23,618 nt of DNA from Cloacimonetes bacterium UBA6081. Its GTDB lineage: Bacteria; Cloacimonadota; Cloacimonadia; Cloacimonadales; Cloacimonadaceae. The notes beneath the pieces were generated by a model, which made no database searches, was not told the origin of the DNA, and saw only the letters and a program-made list of their open reading frames with translations. The position numbers were made by a program, and so were the translations under genes. Shown here in pieces: positions 7,105 to 13,730 of the stretch; the first letter of the stretch is position 1; each line of letters starts with the position of its first letter. Where the stretch lies: NCBI GenBank assembly GCA_002428685.1, contig DIXL01000006.1:1-23618 (forward strand), read 5' to 3'.

Positions 7105-8154
7105 ATGAAAATAGCCCAGATAGTGGGTGCCCGGCCACAATTTGTAAAGCTGGCTCCCCTTTCCAAGCAGATCAGAAAAAGCCATCAGGAAATAATTATC
7201 CACAGTGGACAACACTACGACATCCAAATGAACGAAGTCTTTTTTCGCGATATGGAAATCCCCAATCCGGACTACAATCTATGCGTTGGTTCCAATTCTC
7301 AGGGGATTCAAACCGGTGAAATTTTAGCCGCCATAGAGCCTATCCTGATAGCCGAAAAGCCTGATCTGGTAATTGTTTACGGAGATACCAATACAACCCT
7401 GGCCGGAGCCTTGGCTGCATCTAAACTGGGCATAAAAACCGCACATGTAGAGGCTTGTTTGCGCAGTTTTAACCGCAGCATGCCCGAAGAGATTAACCGC
7501 ATTGTGGCAGATCATGTGTGTGATATCTTATTGGCTCCCACAAAGATGGCCATAGTCAATGCCCGGCGTGAAGGTTTATCGGATAAAACCCATTTGGTTG
7601 GGGATATCATGGTGGACAGCCTGATTTTTGGCATAAACAAAGCCACGCAAGTTTCTACTGTTGTGGCCGATATGCATCTTACCGGCAAAGAATACTTACT
7701 GCTTACTCTGCACCGTCCTTACAACGTGGACGATCCCAAAAACCTGTTCCACATCCTGTCTCAATTGGATACCCTTGGCCAAACCATTATTTTCCCGGTA
7801 CATCCCCGCACCCGCAACATTCTTCAACAAATGGAAACCGACCGCTTTGCAAACATTCACTATGTTCCACCCCAGGCTTATCTGGATTTCCTTTGCCTGA
7901 TGAGTGAGGCAAGCACAATTTTAAGCGATTCCGGCGGTATCCAAAAAGAAGCTTACATCCTGAATAAACCGTGTGTAACGCTTCGCTACGAAACGGAGTG
8001 GATGGAAACTGTGGAAAGTGGCTGGAATCTTCTGCTTCCTGTTAATGATCCCAAATTCCCTGCTGCAATCCGCACTTTTAAGCCTCCTTTGTTGCATCCG
8101 GAAATCTTTGGCACCGATGTTGCCACCCGTATTGTCCGCCTGATCGAACAATAA
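7105..8154 (+). CDS. wecB: UDP-N-acetylglucosamine 2-epimerase (non-hydrolysing)
   Basis: A 349-residue enzyme interconverting UDP-GlcNAc and UDP-ManNAc for surface polysaccharide synthesis in the cytoplasm. The family landmarks are present: GARPQFVKLAPL at 8-19, SGQHYD at 34-39, VYGDT at 91-95, HVEA-x-LRS at 114-121 followed by MPEEINR, LTLHRPYNVDD, the FPVHPRTRN loop and SDSGGIQKEA in the C-terminal UDP-binding half. Length is slightly short of the usual 360-380. Position 118, usually Gly in HVEAGLRS, is Cys here. CGGAG (7094-7098) supports the ATG. No other sugar-nucleotide or glycosyltransferase genes flank it, so it appears to stand alone. A TTGACA at 7044-7049 may be its -35, but the matching -10 is poor. 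Confidence 0.92.
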   Translation: MKIAQIVGARPQFVKLAPLSKQIRKSHQEIIIHSGQHYDIQMNEVFFRDMEIPNPDYNLCVGSNSQGIQTGEILAAIEPILIAEKPDLVIVYGDTNTTLAGALAASKLGIKTAHVEACLRSFNRSMPEEINRIVADHVCDILLAPTKMAIVNARREGLSDKTHLVGDIMVDSLIFGINKATQVSTVVADMHLTGKEYLLLTLHRPYNVDDPKNLFHILSQLDTLGQTIIFPVHPRTRNILQQMETDRFANIHYVPPQAYLDFLCLMSEASTILSDSGGIQKEAYILNKPCVTLRYETEWMETVESGWNLLLPVNDPKFPAAIRTFKPPLLHPEIFGTDVATRIVRLIEQ

Positions 8155-8189
8155 TTTCCCGCTTTTTTTCCGCTTATCCACACTAACAA

Positions 8190-8258
8190 ACACTACTATT
8201 GCAATACTTTAGCATTACTATGGCACTACTCTGAATGATAGTAATGCCATAGCAATGC
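8190..8258. repeat. 11-bp tandem repeats that invert halfway
   Basis: Four contiguous 11-bp units of consensus GCAnTACTnTG lie at 8190-8200, 8201-8211, 8212-8222 and 8223-8233. After a 3-base spacer come two units in the opposite orientation at 8237-8247 and 8248-8258. The arrangement creates alternative hairpins (8212-8221 with 8238-8247; 8218-8225 with 8245-8252). The period is one helical turn, so all units face one side of the DNA, as expected of a cooperative protein-binding array. It lies between wecB and the cmk-ispH gene. Confidence 0.7.
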
Positions 8259-8312
8259 AACCCCGGTGTTAGAGCAGTAATCGTATGCATAAAAAAAAAG
8301 AGTTGACTCTAT

Positions 8313-8336
8313 GGACACCCTCTAAAAAGGGTGTCC
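8313..8336 (+). promoter_or_regulatory. Leader hairpin directly upstream of the cmk-ispH ribosome binding site
   Basis: GGACACCC (8313-8320) and GGGTGTCC (8329-8336) are perfect 8-bp arms around TCTAAAAA. The hairpin ends 3 bases before the GGAG (8340-8343) that serves the next gene. It has no U-run after it on the plus strand, so it is not a terminator in that direction. A role in translation control or mRNA stability of the cmk-ispH-rpsA transcript is plausible but inferred. Confidence 0.5.
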
Positions 8337-8347
8337 TTTGGAGATAA

Positions 8348-9931
8348 ATGCAAATTATGAAAAGAATTATCGTTGCGATCGATGGCCCTGCAGCCTCTGG
8401 AAAGAGCACTACTGCAAAGCTTTTGGCAAAAAAGCTGGGCTATATTTATCTGGATACGGGTGCCATGTATCGTGCTTGCGCTTTGCAAGCTGTGCAGAGT
8501 GGCATAGACATTTCAGATACGGCAGCGATAAGCCAGATGATGGAAGGCATTGAGCTTAAAATTGGGCATGGTGATGAAGGCAACATTATCTGGTTAAATG
8601 GTTTGGACGTCAGTTCCGCCATTCGCACTCCCGAAATCTCCTCTCTCGCCTCAGCCATTTCGGCCATTCCAGATGTCCGCCACAAAATGGTTGCCCTGCA
8701 ACGTAAGCTGGGTGGCGAAGGTGGTGTGGTTTTAGATGGCCGGGATATTGGAACGGTGGTTTTTCCTACTGCCGAGGCCAAGTTTTTTATGGTGGCAGAT
8801 GTGGCCGAAAGAGCCAAAAGACGTGCCCTGGAATTGGCTGCAAAGGGAATTGACACTCCTCTGGAAACTGTTTTAAAAGACCTGGAATCCAGGGACACTG
8901 CAGATTCAAACCGTGCTATGGCTCCCCTGAAACCGGCAGATGATGCCATCCTGATTGATACCAGCAAACTCAGTATTACTGAGCAGGTGGATAAACTGTA
9001 TTGTTTTGTCCAAAAGCTACTTACAGATAACACAAAACAATCTGTTCAAGTCCGTCTGGCAAAACAATCCGGTTATTGCTTTGGAGTTCGCCGCGCCATA
9101 AACCTGGCACTGGAAGCCAAAAGAGACGGTAAACCGGTTTATACTATAGGCGAAATTATTCACAATCCCGGAATTGTCCGGGATTTGGATGCGCTTGGAA
9201 TTCATGTTGCCAACAATACCGGTGAGATTTCCAACAGTGTGGTTATTATTCGCTCGCATGGAATCACACGCCAGGAATATGAAGCCCTGAAAGCACAAAA
9301 CAATGAAATAATTGATGCCACCTGCCCTTATGTGAACCGCACTCACGAGATTATGCAAAAAATGACCTCCGAAGGTTATTCCGTGCTAATTTTTGGAGAC
9401 AAAACCCACCCCGAGGTAATCGGACTGAAGTCCTACGGAAACGAGCAGACATTTATTGTGGGATTGGGGGATAAAATTCCGTCAATTCCCACAAAACGTT
9501 TGTGCATGATTTCTCAAACTACGCAAAAATTGAAAAATTTGAAAGAATTGGCTTGCGAATTGCTACCTATGGTTACTGAACTAAGGATCTTTAATACTAT
9601 TTGCCTGGCCACAACCCAACGTCAGGACGCAACTTTGGAACTTGCCAAAGCCAGCGATTTGATGATTATTATCGGGGGATTGAAAAGTTCCAATACCCGG
9701 GCTTTGGCAGCTATGAGCTCAGAAGTTTGTCCAACCTACCATGTAGAAGACGCACAAGAGCTGGAGACTCTGGATTTTGGCGGAAACAAACGCATAGGTA
9801 TAGCAGCGGGTGCATCGACCCCGGAAGATATGATTATAAAAGTGTATAATAAAGTTTTACAAAAAAGCGGAAGCCCCGGCTCTGCAAAGAGCATCGGGGA
9901 TATTCCCATGTTTAAGGAGGAATCATGTTAA
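8348..9931 (+). CDS. cmk/ispH: Fused cytidylate kinase / 4-hydroxy-3-methylbut-2-enyl diphosphate reductase
   Basis: A 527-residue bifunctional protein. Residues 1-220 are CMP kinase: P-loop GPAASGKS at 13-20, LDTGAMYRA, VVLDGRDIGTVVFP, and the SRDTADSNRAMAPL segment that contacts CMP. Residues 232-510 are IspH, the last MEP-pathway enzyme: cluster ligands Cys244 (YCFGV), Cys326 (ATCPYV) and Cys419 (NTICLAT), HNPGIV, RSHGI, THPEV with the catalytic Glu, and SSNT near the end. Both halves look complete. IspH and S1 or Cmk and S1 are linked in many bacteria, and IspH-S1 fusions are known in clostridia; here the fusion is Cmk-IspH. The ATG at 8348 has GGAG only 4 bases before it; the in-frame ATG at 8357 (MKRIIVAIDG) is an alternative start. 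The stop overlaps rpsA by 7 bp. Confidence 0.93.
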   Translation: MQIMKRIIVAIDGPAASGKSTTAKLLAKKLGYIYLDTGAMYRACALQAVQSGIDISDTAAISQMMEGIELKIGHGDEGNIIWLNGLDVSSAIRTPEISSLASAISAIPDVRHKMVALQRKLGGEGGVVLDGRDIGTVVFPTAEAKFFMVADVAERAKRRALELAAKGIDTPLETVLKDLESRDTADSNRAMAPLKPADDAILIDTSKLSITEQVDKLYCFVQKLLTDNTKQSVQVRLAKQSGYCFGVRRAINLALEAKRDGKPVYTIGEIIHNPGIVRDLDALGIHVANNTGEISNSVVIIRSHGITRQEYEALKAQNNEIIDATCPYVNRTHEIMQKMTSEGYSVLIFGDKTHPEVIGLKSYGNEQTFIVGLGDKIPSIPTKRLCMISQTTQKLKNLKELACELLPMVTELRIFNTICLATTQRQDATLELAKASDLMIIIGGLKSSNTRALAAMSSEVCPTYHVEDAQELETLDFGGNKRIGIAAGASTPEDMIIKVYNKVLQKSGSPGSAKSIGDIPMFKEESC

Positions 9932-12414
9932 ATCATGATCAAAACCCAGTCGATCCCGAAATAAAGGAAACTGAGACCATGGAAGTGGAATCCGATCTGG
10001 AAATGGGGAAAGACGACACGTCAATACCAACAATTGAAGACGAAGAATCCGTGGAAGAGCCTTCAATTGCCGCACCGGAAGTAGAAACACCATTAGTCGA
10101 GGAAGAATCTGCCGAAGAGCAATTGCCCGAAACAGAAACTGTGTTGGAAACCCCTGAAGAAATTAAACCCACAGAAGAACCCAGATCAGAAACTGTGGAA
10201 GAAACCCCCGTAACTGAAGAACCTGCTCCCGAAGCCGTGGAAGAGACTGTTGAAGAGCCTTTCGTAGCCGAGGAGCCTGTTGCTTTACCCGTGGCAGAAG
10301 AACCTGCACCCCAACCATTGATGCCTCCGAAAGAACTTTCGCAGGATGAAAAGGAACACGAAGCCATGCTGTCTATGTATGAAGAATCCTTTTCAAACTT
10401 TAAGAAAGGCGAGATAATCGAAGGCACAATCGTTGATATTTCCGATAAGGAAGTGCGCGTTGACATCGGCTTTAAATCCGAAGGTGTAATCCCGATCTCG
10501 GAATTTGCCTATAGCGGTGTGCCGGAACGCAATACCGTAATTAAGGTATTTATCAACGAAATTGAGAATGGCGATGGTAAGCTGCTGCTATCCAAAAAGA
10601 AAGCAGACTATAACCTTAATATCGAACGAATCAAGAATTCCTATGCAGATGGCAGCGTGCTCAGTGGAGTTATCCGGCGTCGTGTAAAAGGTGGCATGAT
10701 TGTAGATATTATGGGTATAGAAGCATTTTTACCCGGATCGCAGATGTCGCTGAAGCCTATCCCCAATCTTGATCAATTCATCGGTAAAGAACTATGTTTT
10801 AAAGTAGTTAATATCGATGAAGAACACCGCAATATCATCCTTTCCCGTCGCCAGGTTTTGGAAGAGGAAGCCAGCATCAAACGTAAAGAACTGCTGGAAA
10901 AAATCCAAATCGATTCCGAACTGGATGGGGAAGTGAAGAATATAACTCAATATGGCGCTTTTATAGATTTAGGCGGGATTGATGGTCTTTTGCACCTGAC
11001 TGATATGAGCTGGGGCAAAATTAATCATCCCTCCGAAATGCTGCAAATTGGCGATAAAGTGAAGGTTAAAGTTATAAACTTTGATCCTGAAACCAACAAG
11101 ATTTCCCTTGGTTTGAAACAACTTGTTCCACATCCATGGGAAACCATTGAAATAAAGTATCCGGAAGGAACCAGGATAAGCGGCAAAGTGGTTAGCATTA
11201 AGTCCTTTGGCGCATTTGTGGAAATTGAACCCGGCGTGGAAGGATTGGTTCACATCTCTGAAATGAGCTGGACTAAGAAGATTTCCGATGCCCGTAAATT
11301 CCTGAAAGGTGGCGATACAATCAATGCCATCGTGCTGGAACTGGACAAGGAAAACAAGCGTATCTCCTTGGGTATGAAGCAAATGGATCCCAATCCCTGG
11401 CTTACCATTGAAGACCGCTATCCCATGGGCACAGTTCTTACCCGCAAAGTTAAGAGCCTTACTGCCTTTGGTGCTTTTGTGGAAATTGAAGAAGGCATAG
11501 ATGGCTTGGTGCATATTTCTGATATCAGTTGGACTAAGCGCATCTATCATCCCCGCGAAGTATATCGCAAGGGACAAGAAGTGGAAGCCGTAATTCTATC
11601 CATAGACCGCGCTCAGCATCGCATTGCACTTGGTGTGAAACAGTTGGTGGCCGATCCCTGGGAAACCTTGAATGTTACTCTACCCGTTAATACCGAAGTA
11701 AAAGGCAAAATTAGCAAGCTGATCCCCAAAGGTCTGCTGGTTGATGTGCCGTTGGCTAACGATGTGGTGGAAGGATTTATTCCGATCTCGCATCTGGCAC
11801 TGCCCAAGCTGGAACACTCTGACGATGCCTTCCATGTGGGTGAGGAATTGCCGCTGAAAGTTATTGAACTTGATATGGATAATCGGCGCTTGATCCTTTC
11901 TGTAAAAGCATTCTTCTTCTCACGCGATGCCAAATTGCAAGAAGAATACATCGCCATTCACGAACAGTTTATGCGCGAAAAAAATGCTAAACAACAGAAG
12001 AAAAAACAAGATAAAGAATCTAAACAGGCTACACCCAAAAAAGATGCCGATGATGCTCCGATAGAAGAGACAGCGATTCCAATCCTGGTTCCCGAAGAAG
12101 CATTTGTGGAAAATGTTGCAGAAGATATCCCAAATGTAGAAGACGCTCCTATTATTGAAGAATCTGCTGTGGTAGAAGAACCTATCATAGAAGAAATAGC
12201 AGCCCCTGAAGTGGTGGAAGAAGAGCCTATCATAGAAGAAACCCCTACTCCTGAAGTGGTGGAAGAAATTCCCGCTCCCGTAGTCGAGATTCCCCTTGTG
12301 GAAGATATCCAGGAAGTGATAGAATTAGAAGAAATCCCAGCTCCGCTGGAAGAAGAGACTACTCCCGAACCTGCTGAAGTAACAACAGAAGAAGAACCCG
12401 AAATCAAAAAATGA
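9925..12414 (+). CDS. rpsA: Ribosomal protein S1 with six S1 domains and long acidic tails
   Basis: The 829-residue product is much longer than E. coli S1 (557). Six S1 RNA-binding repeats lie at about 158-228, 238-312, 328-400, 412-487, 499-574 and 586-660. Repeats 3-5 carry the standard FGAF(V/I)(D/E)(I/L) and GL(V/L)H(I/L)(S/T)(D/E)(M/I)SW motifs; repeat 6 is more divergent. S1 brings mRNA to the 30S subunit. Residues 1-150 and 690-829 are low-complexity Glu/Pro/Val/Ala, with a Lys/Gln-rich stretch (about 675-695) after repeat 6. Both tails are probably disordered and strongly negative. The RBS AAGGAGG (9914-9920) lies inside the upstream ispH frame and the two genes overlap by 7 bp, so they are translationally linked. 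A terminator-like hairpin lies 18 bases after the stop. Confidence 0.93.
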   Translation: MLNHDQNPVDPEIKETETMEVESDLEMGKDDTSIPTIEDEESVEEPSIAAPEVETPLVEEESAEEQLPETETVLETPEEIKPTEEPRSETVEETPVTEEPAPEAVEETVEEPFVAEEPVALPVAEEPAPQPLMPPKELSQDEKEHEAMLSMYEESFSNFKKGEIIEGTIVDISDKEVRVDIGFKSEGVIPISEFAYSGVPERNTVIKVFINEIENGDGKLLLSKKKADYNLNIERIKNSYADGSVLSGVIRRRVKGGMIVDIMGIEAFLPGSQMSLKPIPNLDQFIGKELCFKVVNIDEEHRNIILSRRQVLEEEASIKRKELLEKIQIDSELDGEVKNITQYGAFIDLGGIDGLLHLTDMSWGKINHPSEMLQIGDKVKVKVINFDPETNKISLGLKQLVPHPWETIEIKYPEGTRISGKVVSIKSFGAFVEIEPGVEGLVHISEMSWTKKISDARKFLKGGDTINAIVLELDKENKRISLGMKQMDPNPWLTIEDRYPMGTVLTRKVKSLTAFGAFVEIEEGIDGLVHISDISWTKRIYHPREVYRKGQEVEAVILSIDRAQHRIALGVKQLVADPWETLNVTLPVNTEVKGKISKLIPKGLLVDVPLANDVVEGFIPISHLALPKLEHSDDAFHVGEELPLKVIELDMDNRRLILSVKAFFFSRDAKLQEEYIAIHEQFMREKNAKQQKKKQDKESKQATPKKDADDAPIEETAIPILVPEEAFVENVAEDIPNVEDAPIIEESAVVEEPIIEEIAAPEVVEEEPIIEETPTPEVVEEIPAPVVEIPLVEDIQEVIELEEIPAPLEEETTPEPAEVTTEEEPEIKK
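12148..12270 (+). repeat. In-frame tandem repeat in the rpsA acidic tail
   Basis: Two 45-bp copies (12181-12225 and 12226-12270), both beginning CCTATCATAGAAGAA and containing CCTGAAGTGGTGGAAGAA, follow a degenerate 33-bp copy at 12148-12180. They encode PIIEE...PEVVEE units. Copy number is likely to vary between strains by slippage without breaking the frame. Confidence 0.75.
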
Positions 12415-13688
12415 CTAATAAACCAATATCAGGAATGGCGGCTCAAGCGAGCCGTCATTTCCTTTTATCCTGGGATTTTATTATTCCTATGCTCTTGCTT
12501 GTGGTGGGCACAATTGTTTTTCGCAAAACGAATCTGGATCTTGCAATCCAATCAAAGTATTTCATCCCCCCAAATGAATGGGCTTTTAACCGTTTACCAA
12601 TCCCACGCCTGATTTATCATTATGGCAACATCCCTGCCCTTTTGGTTAGTATAGCGGGCTTGTTGCTTTTTATTTTCAGCTACAGCAAGGCTGCCATTTT
12701 GCCATACAGAAAGATAGGCAGCTACTTGGTTTTGGCCATGATTATTGGCCCTGGCTTGATAGCCAACACGCTTTTGAAAGACAACTGGGGAAGGCCTCGT
12801 CCCCGTGAGATAGTAAACTATGCTGGCACATACGCATACGAAAACCCCCTAAGCATAGATAGCACCAGCCCTGGTAAATCGTTCCCTTGTGGGCATGCTA
12901 CCACGGGTTTCTATTTGTTTTCGCTTGCTTTTGTGCTTAGGAAATGGCGTCCCCGCATGGCTTTGGGAATTTTTACTACTGCCCTTGTCTGGGGGACGAT
13001 TATAGGCTGGATCAGAATGGGGATGGGTGGTCATTTTGCCAGCGATGTCTTATGGGCTGGAGGCTTGGTTTATCTGAGCTCTTTTGCCATTTACAGAATT
13101 ATGGGTTTACATAAAAACCTGTTCTATGTTCCAGCTGAAGGAAGGACTTCAAAACGCCTGAAACTTCATCAAAAGCTTTTGTTATGGAGCCTTGGCCTTT
13201 TGATAATCTGCTCTGTGATGCTGGCTACGCCCTATTCCGACAAACGGGAATTCGAAATTGGCAAGCAGCAGGTTGGTTTGGATTTATACCAAGTTAGTTT
13301 GGACCTGGAGATTGGGAACCTGTCCGTAATTTTGGCCGATAGCAGCTACTTTTCCTATCAAAACAATGGTTTTGGCTTTCCCGGATCAAAGCTGAAAAGC
13401 AGACCCGAATACCTGGAGGGTGCCTTCACTTTTTCACAATGGAAGAAGGGATTATTTACCGAACTTGGTTGTAATGCCACATTAGTGGCAGATTCGCTCA
13501 GGCTAACTGATTTGCAAATAGTCATTAACAAAGGCATAGTTGAGTTTCCTGCTCAGTACGCAGATACTCTGTTTGTCCCTTCGAATATTTTACTTGACTC
13601 CCGTATGTTTATGGGGACAATTGTTCGCACAAGTCAAAAACCAGTTACAGGCTGGTGGATTGATGCGCCTAAACTGATTATTAAGTAG
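12411..13688 (+). CDS. PAP2-family membrane phosphatase with an extra C-terminal periplasmic domain
   Basis: A 425-residue membrane protein. The first ~265 residues carry about six hydrophobic segments and the full PAP2 phosphatase signature: K123-x6-R130-P131, P-C-G-H162 (Cys in place of the common Ser) and R202-x5-H208-x3-D212. Such enzymes remove phosphate from undecaprenyl diphosphate, lipid A, phosphatidate or similar lipids on the outer face of the inner membrane. A last membrane segment (about 253-268) leads to a ~155-residue beta-rich domain (GLDLYQVSLDLEIGNLSVIL...) that I do not recognise; it hints at a repeat-type beta fold. The ATG overlaps the rpsA stop by 4 bp and has no Shine-Dalgarno sequence, so it depends on coupling. 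A terminator-like hairpin covers codons 8-18. Confidence 0.85.
   Translation: MTNKPISGMAAQASRHFLLSWDFIIPMLLLVVGTIVFRKTNLDLAIQSKYFIPPNEWAFNRLPIPRLIYHYGNIPALLVSIAGLLLFIFSYSKAAILPYRKIGSYLVLAMIIGPGLIANTLLKDNWGRPRPREIVNYAGTYAYENPLSIDSTSPGKSFPCGHATTGFYLFSLAFVLRKWRPRMALGIFTTALVWGTIIGWIRMGMGGHFASDVLWAGGLVYLSSFAIYRIMGLHKNLFYVPAEGRTSKRLKLHQKLLLWSLGLLIICSVMLATPYSDKREFEIGKQQVGLDLYQVSLDLEIGNLSVILADSSYFSYQNNGFGFPGSKLKSRPEYLEGAFTFSQWKKGLFTELGCNATLVADSLRLTDLQIVINKGIVEFPAQYADTLFVPSNILLDSRMFMGTIVRTSQKPVTGWWIDAPKLIIK
12432..12466 (+). terminator. Terminator-like hairpin after rpsA, inside the PAP2 gene start
   Basis: GGAATGGCGGCTC (12432-12444) pairs with GAGCCGTCATTTCC (12449-12462) around the loop AAGC, with one bulged T and one G-U pair, and is followed by TTTT (12463-12466). 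It stands 18 bases after the rpsA stop, where a terminator would be expected, yet lies within the first codons of the PAP2 frame. It could end most rpsA transcripts and allow limited read-through into the phosphatase gene. Confidence 0.6.
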
Positions 13689-13720
13689 TATTTAGATAAA
13701 GTGATTGTCAATACTTTTTT

Positions 13721-13725
13721 AGGAG
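13721..13725 (+). promoter_or_regulatory. Ribosome binding site fixing the start of the gingipain-PPAD gene
   Basis: AGGAG is followed by ATTAT and ATG at 13731. The frame is open from an upstream ATT/ATG at 13701, but only the 13731 start has a ribosome binding site and begins a standard signal peptide. Confidence 0.85.
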
Positions 13726-13730
13726 ATTAT

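Noticed and set aside
9939..10466. Long antisense frame opposite the acidic start of rpsA, and a similar one at 11958-12407
   Set aside because: These Ser/Thr/Gly-rich frames are the expected reverse reading of Glu/Pro/Val-rich codons; they have no start signals and no family resemblance.
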